In this document: in pieces, positions 1-8,308 of the stretch
Layout of the letters: each line of letters starts with the position of its first letter
How positions within the stretch are numbered: position 1 is the first letter of the stretch
DNA from: Streptomyces griseoluteus
GTDB lineage: Bacteria > Actinomycetota > Actinomycetes > Streptomycetales > Streptomycetaceae
Reading direction: 5' to 3'
DNA: 30,350 nt
Assembly (NCBI GenBank): GCA_000717735.1
Contig: JOBE01000067.1
Span: forward strand, 1 to 30,350
The notes under the pieces: generated by a model
What the model was told of the DNA's origin: nothing
Databases searched by the model: none
Seen by the model: only the letters and a program-made list of their open reading frames with translations
Translations under genes and position numbers: made by a program

Positions 1-1413
1 GGCTTGGGGCTGCGGCTGGGCCTGGGCGGGGATGGGGGCCGCGACGGGGGCCGCCGGGACGGTCGCGGGGCTCGGGTCCGGGGCCGTGACGGGGGCCGGC
101 GCGCTGTGGGCCTGCGTCGGCAGGGACGCCGGGGGCGACGTCGGCGGGGGTACCGGGGGCGGCGTCAGCAGGGGCGTCGCGGGCGGCGGCTCCACCGCCC
201 GGCGGACGGCCTCGATCGCGGAGGCGCCCACCCGGACCCGGCCCGTCGCGGTCAGGGCCACCGTCGCGTGCGCGTCACCGGTGCCGTGCTCGGTGTTTCC
301 CGACGGGGACTCCCCCGGCGGGGACTCCCCCGGCGGGGACTCCCCCGGCGCGTCGCCGTCCCGGGCGCCGGACTCCTGGCCCGCCGGGGCGCCGAGTTCG
401 CGCAGCTGTGCCTCCGTACGGTCCAGGTGGCGGCGGAGGTCGGCGGCCTCCTCCTCGTCGTCCGCCCACTCCAGGAGCTCGGCGTACCGGCTCGCCTTGC
501 GGCGCAGGGCGTCCAGCTGCTCCGCCCTGGCCTCCCGCAGCCGGGTCAACTCGGCCCCGGCGTCGTCGTATCCGAGTCCGGGCGACCAGGTGAGCCCCTC
601 GGCGGCGAGCGCGGAGGCGAGCCGCGCGCGCTCCGCCGTCCAGGCCGCGATCCCGGCGCCGGGATCGTCCGGGGGCAGGTGTCCGGCCTCGACGGCGTCC
701 GCCGCGGCGCGCAGGACACCGGCCAGCCGCTCGCCGGAGCCCTTCAGGAGGGCGAGCGACGCGGGCAGGTCGACCAGGGGTTCGGGTGCGGGCACGGGAG
801 CGGCGTCCTCACGGTCGGGGTTCGTCATCGGGGAGTCGGGCGGCGGGACGACGGGCGCGACAACCGGACCTTCGCCCGGCGGGGCCTCCGAGGTTCCGGT
901 GCCTTCCAAGACCTCCGCGGCCTCGAAACGCGGGCCGATCTCGTGGGCGTCCGGCGGTGGACCGCTGTCCGCCGCCTTCCGTAACGCGGTCTCGTGCCGC
1001 CTCGCCAGCGGTCCGACCGGCAGCCGGCTCGTACCGGGCAGGAGCATCCCGTGGAGGGCGCAGCGGGCGAGGGGCGGGTCGAGCACCCTGAGCATGGCGA
1101 GGAGTTCGTCGAGGGTGGGTTCGGCCAGGGCGCGCTGCGAGAACCCGTACTCCGTGCGGAGCGCCTTCACCGCCCAGACGAGCCCGCAGGCGGCGATGCC
1201 CGTGAGCTGCCCCTGTTGTGCCTTGGCGAGGCGCACCCGTGCCGCGTGGAGTTCCCGCCGCGAGGGAGGGGACGGGGGCCGGTCGGAGGTGTGGGCGTGT
1301 TTGTCGCCCCGTAAGCAGTGGTGCCGGGTCAGCAGGGATCTGAGGGCGTCCTCGTCAAGCGACGCCAGCCAGGACCTGACTCCGTTCACCCACCCGTGCA
1401 TGGCGTCGAGCAT
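1..1413 (-). CDS. Hypothetical protein, coiled-coil and Pro/Ala-rich, C-terminus outside window; carries a TTA codon
   Basis: The reverse strand is open without a stop from the ATG at 1413 to the window edge (471 codons), so this is the N-terminal part of a longer protein. I do not recognise the family. Residues 1-150 look globular and alpha-helical. After an acidic/Pro-rich linker, residues about 285-340 are rich in Glu, Arg and Leu and look like a coiled coil. Residues 357-371 are three copies of a Gly-Glu-Ser-Pro-Pro-type pentapeptide, and the visible C-terminal part is Pro/Ala-rich, suggesting a flexible tether. A second in-frame ATG at 1401 is an alternative start. Codon 34 (1314-1312) is TTA, the rare leucine codon read by the bldA tRNA in Streptomyces, so translation may be limited to late growth or differentiation. 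It is divergent from tldD. The long plus-strand frames over this region are GC-bias shadows. Confidence 0.75.
   Translation of the reverse strand, partial: MLDAMHGWVNGVRSWLASLDEDALRSLLTRHHCLRGDKHAHTSDRPPSPPSRRELHAARVRLAKAQQGQLTGIAACGLVWAVKALRTEYGFSQRALAEPTLDELLAMLRVLDPPLARCALHGMLLPGTSRLPVGPLARRHETALRKAADSGPPPDAHEIGPRFEAAEVLEGTGTSEAPPGEGPVVAPVVPPPDSPMTNPDREDAAPVPAPEPLVDLPASLALLKGSGERLAGVLRAAADAVEAGHLPPDDPGAGIAAWTAERARLASALAAEGLTWSPGLGYDDAGAELTRLREARAEQLDALRRKASRYAELLEWADDEEEAADLRRHLDRTEAQLRELGAPAGQESGARDGDAPGESPPGESPPGESPSGNTEHGTGDAHATVALTATGRVRVGASAIEAVRRAVEPPPATPLLTPPPVPPPTSPPASLPTQAHSAPAPVTAPDPSPATVPAAPVAAPIPAQAQPQPQA
305..349. repeat. Three perfect 15-bp tandem repeats inside the hypothetical gene
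   Basis: The 15-bp unit GGGGACTCCCCCGGC occurs three times in a row without mismatch. The unit length is a multiple of three, so each copy adds one Gly-Glu-Ser-Pro-Pro-like pentapeptide and copy-number change would keep the frame. Confidence 0.9.
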
Positions 1414-1601
1414 CTCATTCCGGCACCACGGGTGCTATGCCGTTGCTCTATTCCGATTCCTCAAGAGGGGCCCGACGAAGGCGCGTTGGAGTGGGTCGCG
1501 CCGCGGGCGCGCATCAATGCGCCGACTCCGCGGCCCGTCCCGTGATTGACTTCCGGAACAGTTCGACCGCCCTCTTCCGATCACCGAGAGCGAGGCCGCT
1601 C
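1414..1601. other. Divergent intergenic region between hypothetical gene and tldD
   Basis: This 188-bp region separates two divergent starts and must hold at least the tldD promoter. A TTGACT hexamer at 1546-1551 could be a -35 element for tldD, but no convincing -10 lies at the right spacing. A GAGCGAGG stretch just before 1602 is the tldD ribosome binding site. No gene or strong hairpin is seen. Confidence 0.4.
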
Positions 1602-3125
1602 GTGGTCCATCAGATCGACCCTTCGTTCGTCGCGCTGCCCCTGCGGGCGCTCGCCGACGCCGCGCTCGCCCGAGCGCGCGCGCTCGGTGCCGAGCACGCC
1701 GACTTCCGTCTGGAGCGGGTGCGCAGCGCCTCGTGGCGGCTGCGCGACGCCAAACCGTCCGGGTCCTCGGACACCACCGACCTCGGCTACGCGGTGCGGG
1801 TGGTGCACGGCGGGGCCTGGGGGTTCGCGTCCGGGGTCGACCTGACCATGGACGCGGCCGCACGGGTCGCCTCGCAGGCGGTGGCGATGGCCAAGCTGTC
1901 GGCGAAGGTGATCGCGGCGGCCGGTTCGAACGAGCGGGTGGAGCTGGCCGACGAGCCGGTGCACGAGGAACGCACCTGGGTCTCCTCGTACGAGATCGAC
2001 CCCTTCTCCGTCCCCGGCGAGGAGAAGAGCGCGCTGCTCGCCGACTGGAGCGCGCGGCTGCTGCGGGCGAACGGCGTGGCGCACGTGGACGCCTCGCTGC
2101 TCACCGTCCACGAGAACAAGTTCTACGCGGACACGGCGGGCACGGTCACCACGCAGCAGCGGGTCCGGCTGCATCCGCAGCTGACGGCGGTCGCCGTCGA
2201 CGGGACGACCGGTGAGTTCGACTCGATGCGGACGATCGCGCCGCCGGTCGGGCGGGGCTGGGAGTACCTGACGGGCACCGGCTGGGACTGGGACAAGGAG
2301 CTGGACGAGATCCCGGGGCTGCTCGCCGAGAAGATGCGGGCACCGAGCGTGGAGGCGGGGCGGTACGACCTGGTCGTGGACCCGTCGAACCTCTGGCTGA
2401 CGATCCACGAGTCGATCGGGCACGCCACCGAGCTGGACCGGGCCCTGGGCTACGAGGCGGCGTACGCGGGCACCTCGTTCGCCACCTTCGACCAGCTGGG
2501 GAAGCTGACGTACGGCTCCTCGATCATGAACGTGACGGGTGACAGGACCGCCGAGCACGGGCTCGCCACGGTCGGGTTCGACGACGAGGGCGTCGAGGCG
2601 CAGAGCTGGGACCTGGTGAAGGACGGCACGCTCGTCGGCTACCAGCTGGACCGGCGGATCGCGAAGCTCACCGGCCTCGGCCGGTCGAACGGCTGCGCCT
2701 TCGCGGACTCCCCCGCGCACGTGCCGGTGCAGCGGATGGCGAACGTCTCCCTCCAGCCGGACCCGGGCGGCCTGTCGACCGAGGACCTGATCGGGGGTGT
2801 GGAGCGGGGCGTCTACGTGGTGGGCGACCGGTCCTGGTCGATCGACATGCAGCGCTACAACTTCCAGTTCACCGGACAGCGCTTCTTCCGCATCGAGAAC
2901 GGGCGGCTCGCCGGCCAGCTGCGGGACGTGGCGTACCAGGCGACGACCACCGAGTTCTGGGGCTCGATGGAGCAGGTCGGCGGCCCGCAGACGTACGTGC
3001 TCGGTGGCGCGTTCAACTGCGGCAAGGCCCAGCCGGGCCAGGTCGCCTCGGTCTCCCACGGCTGCCCCTCCGCCCTCTTCCGGGGCGTCAACATCCTGAA
3101 CACGACGCAGGAGGCCGGACGATGA
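1602..3125 (+). CDS. tldD: TldD family metalloprotease (catalytic subunit)
   Basis: The 507-residue product is a TldD/PmbA-family (U62) protein. In E. coli TldD forms a heterodimer with TldE that degrades unfolded peptides and trims modified peptides such as microcin B17. The zinc site HExxxH is visible (H269, E270, H274 in HESIGH). The C-terminal half has the family's Gly-rich beta structure, ending in a GG-x-FNCGKxQPGQ-like segment. The frame is open back to 1437, but I choose the GTG at 1602 because GAGCGAGG precedes it at good spacing and the length fits the family. The stop overlaps the start of the next gene (ATGA), as expected for stoichiometric TldD/TldE. No peptide precursor gene is recognisable nearby, so the native substrate is unknown. 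Confidence 0.93.
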   Translation: MVHQIDPSFVALPLRALADAALARARALGAEHADFRLERVRSASWRLRDAKPSGSSDTTDLGYAVRVVHGGAWGFASGVDLTMDAAARVASQAVAMAKLSAKVIAAAGSNERVELADEPVHEERTWVSSYEIDPFSVPGEEKSALLADWSARLLRANGVAHVDASLLTVHENKFYADTAGTVTTQQRVRLHPQLTAVAVDGTTGEFDSMRTIAPPVGRGWEYLTGTGWDWDKELDEIPGLLAEKMRAPSVEAGRYDLVVDPSNLWLTIHESIGHATELDRALGYEAAYAGTSFATFDQLGKLTYGSSIMNVTGDRTAEHGLATVGFDDEGVEAQSWDLVKDGTLVGYQLDRRIAKLTGLGRSNGCAFADSPAHVPVQRMANVSLQPDPGGLSTEDLIGGVERGVYVVGDRSWSIDMQRYNFQFTGQRFFRIENGRLAGQLRDVAYQATTTEFWGSMEQVGGPQTYVLGGAFNCGKAQPGQVASVSHGCPSALFRGVNILNTTQEAGR

Positions 3126-4522
3126 GCCGCGTCAGCAAGCCGTACGAGATCGTCGAGCGGGCCCTTGAGCTGTCCCGCGCCGACGGGTGTGTCGTCATCG
3201 CCGACGAGGAGTCCTCGGCCAACCTTCGCTGGGCGGGCAACGCGCTCACCACGAACGGTGTCACCCGCGGCCGTACGCTCACGGTGATCGCGACCGTGGA
3301 CGGCGCGCAGGGGACCGCCACCGGTGTCGTCTCCCGGTCCGCCGTGACCGTCGACGACCTGGAGCCGCTGGTCCGGGCCGCCGAGGCCGCCGCCCGTACG
3401 GCCGGGCCCGCCGAGGACGCCCAGCCGCTGGTGACGGACGTGCCCTCGTCGCCCGACTTCACGGACGCCCCGGCGGAGACCTCCTCCGCCGTCTTCGCCG
3501 ACTTCGCCCCTGCGCTCGGCGAGGCCTTCGCCCGTGCCCGGGCCGGCGGCCGCGAGCTCTACGGCTTCGCCAACCACGAGCTGACGTCCACCTACCTGGG
3601 TACGTCCACGGGGCTGCGGCTCCGGCACGACCAGCCCAACGGGACCCTGGAGCTGAACGCCAAGTCCCCCGACCGCTCGCGGTCCGCCTGGGCCGGGCGC
3701 TCGACCCGGGACTTCAAGGACGTCGACCCGGCCGCGCTCGACGCGGAGCTGGCGACCCGCCTCGGCTGGGCGGAGCGGCGGATCGAGCTGCCCGCCGGCC
3801 GGTACGAGACGCTGCTGCCTCCGACGGCCGTGGCCGATCTGCTGATCTACCAGCTGTGGTCCTCCACGGCCCGGGACGCGGTGGAGGGCCGTACGGTCTT
3901 CTCCAAGCCCGGCGGCGGCACCCGGCTCGGCGAGACGCTCTCCCCGCTGCCGCTGACACTGCGCAGCGACCCGAACGAGCCGGGCCTCGAGTCCGCGCCG
4001 TTCGTGATCGCGCACTCCTCGGGCGACGACTCGTCCGTCTTCGACAACGGCCTGCCGATCGGGCCGACGGACTGGGTGCGGGACGGGAAGCTGGAGCACC
4101 TGATCACCACCCGGCACACGGCGGCCCTCACCGGGCTGCCCATGGCCCCCACGGCGGGGAACCTGATCCTGGACGGGGGCGGCGAGCGCTCCCTGGAGGA
4201 GATGGTGGCCGCGACAGGACATCAAGGGCCCGCTCTGCTCCTGACCTGCCTCTGGTACATCCGCGAGGTCGACCCGGCGACGCTGCTGCTCACCGGTCTG
4301 ACCCGGGACGGCGTCTACCTCGTCGAGAACGGCGAGGTGGTCGGCGAGGTGAACAACTTCCGGTTCAACGAGTCGCCGGTGGACCTGCTGTCGCGGGCCT
4401 CGGAGGCGAGCCGTACGGAGAAGACGCTGCCGCGCGAGTGGGGCGACTGGTTCACCCGCGCCGCGATGCCCGCCCTGAGGGTGCCCGACTTCAACATGAG
4501 CTCGGTCAGCAAGGGGGTCTGA
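3122..4522 (+). CDS. tldE: TldE/PmbA family protein, partner of TldD
   Basis: The 466-residue protein belongs to the same family as the upstream gene but lacks the HExxxH zinc motif, as expected for TldE/PmbA, the non-metal subunit that shapes the cleft of the heterodimer. It carries the family's late segment (around residue 335 onward: [16 protein letters not shown] stretch, a GG pair, then [19 protein letters not shown]). The ATG overlaps the tldD stop by 4 nt and is preceded by GGAGG about six bases upstream, so the two are translationally coupled. Expected to be cytoplasmic. Only 52 nt separate it from tyrS, so some read-through into tyrS is possible. Confidence 0.92.
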   Translation: MSRVSKPYEIVERALELSRADGCVVIADEESSANLRWAGNALTTNGVTRGRTLTVIATVDGAQGTATGVVSRSAVTVDDLEPLVRAAEAAARTAGPAEDAQPLVTDVPSSPDFTDAPAETSSAVFADFAPALGEAFARARAGGRELYGFANHELTSTYLGTSTGLRLRHDQPNGTLELNAKSPDRSRSAWAGRSTRDFKDVDPAALDAELATRLGWAERRIELPAGRYETLLPPTAVADLLIYQLWSSTARDAVEGRTVFSKPGGGTRLGETLSPLPLTLRSDPNEPGLESAPFVIAHSSGDDSSVFDNGLPIGPTDWVRDGKLEHLITTRHTAALTGLPMAPTAGNLILDGGGERSLEEMVAATGHQGPALLLTCLWYIREVDPATLLLTGLTRDGVYLVENGEVVGEVNNFRFNESPVDLLSRASEASRTEKTLPREWGDWFTRAAMPALRVPDFNMSSVSKGV

Positions 4523-4574
4523 CCCGCCTAGACTGGGTCGTCGTACCACCAACTATCTGAGGAGACTGACGGTC

Positions 4575-5843
4575 GTGACGGACATCGTCGACGAGCTGAA
4601 GTGGCGTGGGCTCTTCGCCCAGTCCACCGATGAGGACGCACTGCGCAAGGCTCTCGCGGACGGTCCCGTCACCTTCTATTGCGGTTTCGACCCGACCGCG
4701 GCCAGTCTCCACGTCGGCCATCTGGTCCAGGTCCTCACCGTCCGCCGGCTCCAGCAGGCCGGGCACCGGCCGCTGGCGCTGGTCGGCGGGGCCACCGGCC
4801 AGATCGGTGACCCGCGGCCGACGGCCGAGCGCACCCTGAACGACCCCGAGACGGTCGCGAACTGGGTGAACCGGCTGCGGACGCAGATCGAGCCGTTCCT
4901 CTCCTTCGAGGGGGAGAACGCGGCGGTCATGGTGAACAACCTGGACTGGACCGCCGGACTGTCGGCGATCGAGTTCCTGCGGGACATCGGCAAGCACTTC
5001 CGGGTCAACAAGATGCTGACCAAGGACTCCGTGGCCCGGCGCCTGGAGTCCGAGCAGGGCATCAGTTACACGGAGTTCAGCTACCAGCTGCTCCAGGGCA
5101 TGGACTTCCTGGAGCTGTACCGCCGCTACGGCTGCACGCTCCAGCAAGGCGGCTCGGACCAGTGGGGCAACCTGGTGGCCGGGCTGGACCTGATCCACCG
5201 CGTGGAGCCGGGCGCCGAGGTGCACGCGCTCGCGACCCCGCTGATGGTCAAGGCGGACGGCACCAAGTTCGGCAAGACCGAGAGCGGCGCCGTCTGGCTG
5301 GACCCGGAGATGACCACGCCGTACGCGTTCTACCAGTTCTGGCTGAACGTGGACGACCGGGATATCTCGACGTACATGCGCATCCTGTCCTTCAAGTCCC
5401 GCGAGGAGCTGGAGGAGCTGGAGGAGCAGACCGCCGAGCGGCCGCAGGCGCGTGCCGCGCAGCGGGCGCTCGCCGAGGAGCTCACCACCCTGGTGCACGG
5501 CGCCGAGCAGTGCGCGGCCGTCATCAACGCCTCCAAGGCACTGTTCGGGCAGGGCGACCTGGCCGAGCTGGACGAGGCGACGCTGGCCGCCGCCCTGTCC
5601 GAGCTGCCGCACGCCCGGGTGACCGAGCTGGGCCAGGTCGTGGACCTGTTCACCGAGGTCGGGCTCGCGCCGAGCAAGTCGGGCGCGCGCCGCACGGTGA
5701 AGGAGGGCGGGGCCTACGTGAACAACGTGAAGGTCACCGCCGAGGACGCCGAGGTGTCGGCGGACGAGCTGCTGCACGGCCGCTGGCTGGTGCTGCGGCG
5801 CGGCAAGAAGAACCTGGCGGCGATCGAGTTCGCCGGCGTCTGA
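4575..5843 (+). CDS. tyrS: Tyrosyl-tRNA synthetase
   Basis: This 422-residue class I synthetase charges tRNA-Tyr with tyrosine using ATP. The HIGH signature is HVGH at 46-49, just after the tyrosine-pocket segment YCGFDPTA. The [10 protein letters not shown] block typical of TyrRS follows mid-protein, and the KMSKS loop is KFGKT at 231-235. The last 70 residues form an S4-like RNA-binding domain ([13 protein letters not shown]). Length is normal for bacterial TyrS. The start is the GTG at 4575, with GAGGAG about ten bases upstream. I saw no T-box-like leader in the 52 nt before it. A long hairpin follows the stop. Housekeeping and cytoplasmic. Confidence 0.97.
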   Translation: MTDIVDELKWRGLFAQSTDEDALRKALADGPVTFYCGFDPTAASLHVGHLVQVLTVRRLQQAGHRPLALVGGATGQIGDPRPTAERTLNDPETVANWVNRLRTQIEPFLSFEGENAAVMVNNLDWTAGLSAIEFLRDIGKHFRVNKMLTKDSVARRLESEQGISYTEFSYQLLQGMDFLELYRRYGCTLQQGGSDQWGNLVAGLDLIHRVEPGAEVHALATPLMVKADGTKFGKTESGAVWLDPEMTTPYAFYQFWLNVDDRDISTYMRILSFKSREELEELEEQTAERPQARAAQRALAEELTTLVHGAEQCAAVINASKALFGQGDLAELDEATLAAALSELPHARVTELGQVVDLFTEVGLAPSKSGARRTVKEGGAYVNNVKVTAEDAEVSADELLHGRWLVLRRGKKNLAAIEFAGV

Positions 5844-5859
5844 CCGGTACGCGCGGGCC

Positions 5860-5905
5860 GGAGGCCCGGTACGGCACACCCTCGTGTGTGTCGTACCGGG
5901 CCTCC
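5860..5905. terminator. Long hairpin terminator between tyrS and glsB-like gene
   Basis: An uninterrupted stem of about 20 bp (arms begin GGAGGCCCGGTACG at 5860 and end at 5905, one G-U pair) closes a 6-nt loop 17 nt after the tyrS stop. There is no T-tract, as is usual in Streptomyces. It lies between convergent genes and can serve both. Confidence 0.88.
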
Positions 5906-5926
5906 GTGCGTCCGGCGCAAAGCCGT

Positions 5927-6202
5927 CTAGGCGCGGCGTCTGCTGCCCTTCATCGAGGCCCACAGCATGTCCCCCACCCCGACCACGGCGACGGCGCCGA
6001 TCAGCTGGAGCAGGTGGCGGGTCCAGTCGATGCCCTTGGTCTCGTTGACCCCGATCCAGGTCGCGACCGCGTTGCCGAGCACGCTGCCGAGAATGCCGAA
6101 CACGGTCGTCAGCCACAGCGGGATCTGCTGCTTGCCCGGCAGGATCGCCTTCGCGATCAGGCCGAGGACCAATCCCACGATGATCGCCCACAACCAACTC
6201 AT
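5927..6202 (-). CDS. GlsB/YeaQ/YmgE-type small stress membrane protein
   Basis: The product is 91 residues with three hydrophobic segments (about 1-22, 28-48 and 66-84). It opens with a WLWAIIVGLVLGLIAK-type helix followed by a PGKQQ turn, the hallmark of the transglycosylase-associated/GlsB/YeaQ family. Members are small inner-membrane proteins often induced by envelope or general stress; the biochemical role is unknown. The open frame extends upstream to 6325, but AGGAGG six bases before the ATG at 6202 fixes this start. Convergent with tyrS and divergent from the DUF3099 gene. Confidence 0.88.
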   Translation of the reverse strand: MSWLWAIIVGLVLGLIAKAILPGKQQIPLWLTTVFGILGSVLGNAVATWIGVNETKGIDWTRHLLQLIGAVAVVGVGDMLWASMKGSRRRA

Positions 6203-6372
6203 CGTCGCCTCCTTGTACGCATGTCCGCCCAGTTTCGGCCCGTGGGCCATACGGCGCATGTCGGGCGGCGCCATCCGTGCCCCCGGCCTCCTCCGCGGCG
6301 GAGCCCGGGCGTACCGTGGAAACAAGGTCCGGACCGGGAGAGTCCGGCGCGACCGGTGGGTGGTGGACGGCG
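6203..6372. promoter_or_regulatory. Divergent promoter region of glsB-like and DUF3099 genes
   Basis: This 170-bp region lies between two divergent starts. It contains a 13-bp palindrome CTCCGC-G-GCGGAG at 6291-6303 and a 10-bp palindrome GGTCCGGACC at 6326-6335. In such GC-rich DNA both may be chance. No promoter hexamers can be called with confidence. Confidence 0.3.
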
Positions 6373-6717
6373 ATGCCGAAGCGAGGCGGAACCGAGGTCT
6401 TCCGGATCACGGGGGCCCGGCAGGGGCTCGCCGACGACGTGCGGGGACGCCAGCGGCGCTACGTCATCTCGATGACGGTGCGGACGCTCTCCGTGATCGC
6501 GGCCGCGGTGCTGTGGGACGTCCAGCGGCATGTGGCCGTGGTGGCCCTCGCCCTGGGCGTGCTGCTCCCCTATGTCGCCGTGGTCATCGCCAACGCGGGC
6601 CGCGAGTCGGCTCCGTCCCTTCCCTCCACCTTCGTACCGCCTCCGGTGCGGCCCGCGCTCGGTGCCGCCGAGACCTCGGCGGACAGGGAGACGGAGCCTC
6701 CGCACGGCCGGAACTGA
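6373..6717 (+). CDS. DUF3099 domain membrane protein
   Basis: A 114-residue protein of unknown function. The N-terminal half (TEVFRITGARQGLADDVRGRQRRY) and two hydrophobic helices (about 35-51 and 57-77) match what I recall of DUF3099, a small actinobacterial membrane family. The C-terminal 35 residues are Pro/Glu-rich and probably cytoplasmic. The frame is open further upstream (to 6277), but the upstream part has no family-like sequence, so I use the ATG at 6373; the ribosome binding site is weak (GGTGGAC). Confidence 0.72.
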   Translation: MPKRGGTEVFRITGARQGLADDVRGRQRRYVISMTVRTLSVIAAAVLWDVQRHVAVVALALGVLLPYVAVVIANAGRESAPSLPSTFVPPPVRPALGAAETSADRETEPPHGRN

Positions 6718-6734
6718 TCACGCACAGTGGCCGA

Positions 6735-6770
6735 AAAAGCTCAAGAAAAGCTCAAATCAATCCTGAGCTT
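6735..6770. promoter_or_regulatory. AT-rich direct and inverted repeat block
   Basis: AAAAGCTCAA occurs twice with an 11-nt period (6735-6744 and 6746-6755), and its core recurs in inverted form as TGAGCTT at 6764-6770. The block is markedly AT-rich for this genome and sits in the 183-bp gap before the small Cys/His gene. One-turn spacing suggests a protein binding site; the factor is unknown. Confidence 0.4.
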
Positions 6771-6842
6771 CCAGTGCACCGCACCCCATGTGCCGTGACA
6801 TACTTCCTACGCGCTCCGCATCCCCCGTCGGAGCGACGGACC

Positions 6843-6878
6843 GATGCCGGGCAGCTCCCCCCGTGGCTGCTCGGCATC
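6843..6878. other. 13-bp hairpin in leader/intergenic region
   Basis: Arms GATGCCGGGCAGC (6843-6855) and GCTGCTCGGCATC (6866-6878) pair with one G-U and leave a 10-nt loop. It lies 126 nt after the DUF3099 stop and 22 nt before the next start, so it could be a terminator or part of a leader. Confidence 0.5.
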
Positions 6879-6893
6879 GCCCTTGCTGGACAA

Positions 6894-6907
6894 TGATCAG
6901 GTGATCA
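6894..6907. promoter_or_regulatory. Paired TGATCA sites overlapping the start
   Basis: TGATCA-GG-TGATCA, two 6-bp palindromes in tandem, overlaps the GTG at 6901. It may be an operator, and would favour the later GTG (6916) as the true start. Confidence 0.3.
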
Positions 6908-7131
6908 ATGGTCCAGTGAGCGAAGAGAAGCCGATCTGTTCGGCCAAGGGATGCCGCGCCGACGCCGTCTGGGTGCTCGCGTGGAACAACCCCAAGCTGC
7001 ACACGCCCGAGCGCCGCAAGACCTGGCTCGCGTGCGAGGAGCACCGCGAACACCTCTCCCAGTTCCTGGGCGTGCGGGGGTTCCTGAAGGACGTCGTGCC
7101 GCTGAGCGAGTGGGAGCCGGCCGAGGGCTGA
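6901..7131 (+). CDS. Small Cys/His (zinc-ribbon-like) protein, often labelled acetone carboxylase-like
   Basis: The product is 76 residues from the GTG at 6901, or 71 from the GTG at 6916, which starts VSEEKPICS. A C-x4-C pair (CSAKGC) near the N-terminus and a later CEEH(x3)H cluster could bind one zinc; a conserved-looking WVLAWNNPKLHTPERRKTWLAC block lies between. Actinobacterial homologues are, as I recall, commonly annotated acetone carboxylase-like without evidence of that activity, so I call it only a small metal-binding protein. Neither start has a good Shine-Dalgarno. Paired TGATCA sites cover the first GTG. It is convergent with moaA, 22 nt away. Confidence 0.72.
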   Translation: MINGPVSEEKPICSAKGCRADAVWVLAWNNPKLHTPERRKTWLACEEHREHLSQFLGVRGFLKDVVPLSEWEPAEG

Positions 7132-7153
7132 GGCCCGCCGGTCAGCCCCCGGG

Positions 7154-8143
7154 TCAGCCGCCGATCGCCGACATGGGGCGGTCGGGCTGGAGGAAGCCCG
7201 GGTCGTCGAGACCGGAGCCGGCCTTCTTGCCCCACATGGCCTGCTTCCAGATCCGGGCCACCTCGTCGTCCGGGGCGTCCGAACGGAGCGCGGCCCGCAG
7301 GTCCGTCTCCTCGGTGGCGAACAGACAGGTCCGCACCTGCCCGTCGGCGGTGAGCCGGGTGCGGTCGCAGGCCCGGCAGAACGGCCGGGTGACGGAGGCG
7401 ATGACGCCGACCGTGTGCGGTCCGCCGTCGACGACCCAGCGCTCGGCGGGCGCGGAACCGCGCTCGTCGGAGCCTTCCGGCGTCAGGGTGAAGCGGGTGC
7501 GCAGGGACTCCAGGATGTCACCGGCGGTGATCATGCCGTCCCGCTTCCAGCCGTGCTGGGCGTCGAGGGGCATCTGCTCGATGAAGCGGAGTTCGTAACC
7601 CTCCGCCACCGCCCAGGCCAGGAGGTCGGGGGCCTCGTCGGCGTTGAGCCCGGGCATCAGGACGGCGTTGACCTTGACCGGGGTGAGGCCGGCGTCCCGG
7701 GCGGCGGCCATGCCGTCGAGGACGTCCCGGTGGCGGTCGCGCCGGGTGAGGGTCTTGAAGACGTCGGGGCGCAGGGTGTCCAGGGAGACGTTGACCCGGT
7801 CGAGGCCCGCGGCCTTGAGGGCGGCGGCCGTGCGCTTGAGTCCGATGCCGTTGGTGGTGAGGGACATCCGGGGGCGGGGCTCCAGGGCCGCGCAGCGCTC
7901 GACGATGCCGACGAGGCCGGGGCGGAGCAGCGGCTCACCGCCGGTGAAGCGGACCTCGGTGACGCCGAGGTCGGTGACCGCGATGCGGATCAGCCGGACG
8001 ATCTCGTCGTCGGTGAGCAGGTCCGGCTTGGCGAGCCACTGGAGGCCCTCCTCCGGCATGCAGTACGTGCAGCGCAGATTGCAGCGGTCCGTGAGTGAGA
8101 CGCGCAGGTCGGTGGCGACCCGGCCATAGGTGTCGATGAGCAC
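7154..8143 (-). CDS. moaA: GTP 3',8-cyclase MoaA (molybdenum cofactor biosynthesis)
   Basis: The 329-residue radical SAM enzyme performs the first step of molybdopterin synthesis, cyclising GTP to 3',8-cyclo-GTP. The N-terminal [4Fe-4S]-SAM motif is C21-x3-C25-x2-C28. The second, substrate-binding cluster is C256-x2-C259-x13-C273, the classic C-terminal spacing. The FTGGEPLLR segment is the SAM-binding GGE motif, and the protein ends in the Gly-Gly required for MoaA function. The start is GTG at 8143 behind a GGGGAGGGGG ribosome binding site. No other moa or moe gene is in the window. Length normal. Confidence 0.96.
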   Translation of the reverse strand: MLIDTYGRVATDLRVSLTDRCNLRCTYCMPEEGLQWLAKPDLLTDDEIVRLIRIAVTDLGVTEVRFTGGEPLLRPGLVGIVERCAALEPRPRMSLTTNGIGLKRTAAALKAAGLDRVNVSLDTLRPDVFKTLTRRDRHRDVLDGMAAARDAGLTPVKVNAVLMPGLNADEAPDLLAWAVAEGYELRFIEQMPLDAQHGWKRDGMITAGDILESLRTRFTLTPEGSDERGSAPAERWVVDGGPHTVGVIASVTRPFCRACDRTRLTADGQVRTCLFATEETDLRAALRSDAPDDEVARIWKQAMWGKKAGSGLDDPGFLQPDRPMSAIGG

Positions 8144-8236
8144 TGTGGGCCCCCTCCCCGTCTTGCGGTTGCTTGTGGTTCGAGCCTACGTGAGCGCACG
8201 GACAACGAGCAGGGCAGATTGTCACGAGGACCGGCG

Positions 8237-8268
8237 CGGCCGCGTCGTAGAACTCTACGACGCGGCCG
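8237..8268 (-). terminator. Hairpin terminator after symporter operon
   Basis: A perfect inverted repeat (arm CGGCCGCGTCGTAGA, 15 nt, 2-4 nt loop) lies about 40 nt past the symporter stop and upstream of moaA. It most likely ends the DUF485-symporter transcript. Confidence 0.85.
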
Positions 8269-8308
8269 TCCGGGGATCGCGGACCGTATACGACCCGCTG
8301 CGCTCCGG

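Noticed and set aside
32..1549. Long plus-strand open frames over 4-1549
   Set aside because: Composition is Arg/Gly/Ser-rich nonsense typical of GC-bias shadows. The minus strand is open throughout and gives a protein-like sequence.
3125..4575. T-box or other riboswitch before tyrS
   Set aside because: Only 52 nt separate the genes, too short for a T-box leader, and no conserved box was seen.
7415..8098. Plus-strand frame opposite moaA
   Set aside because: Shadow of moaA; no recognisable motif.
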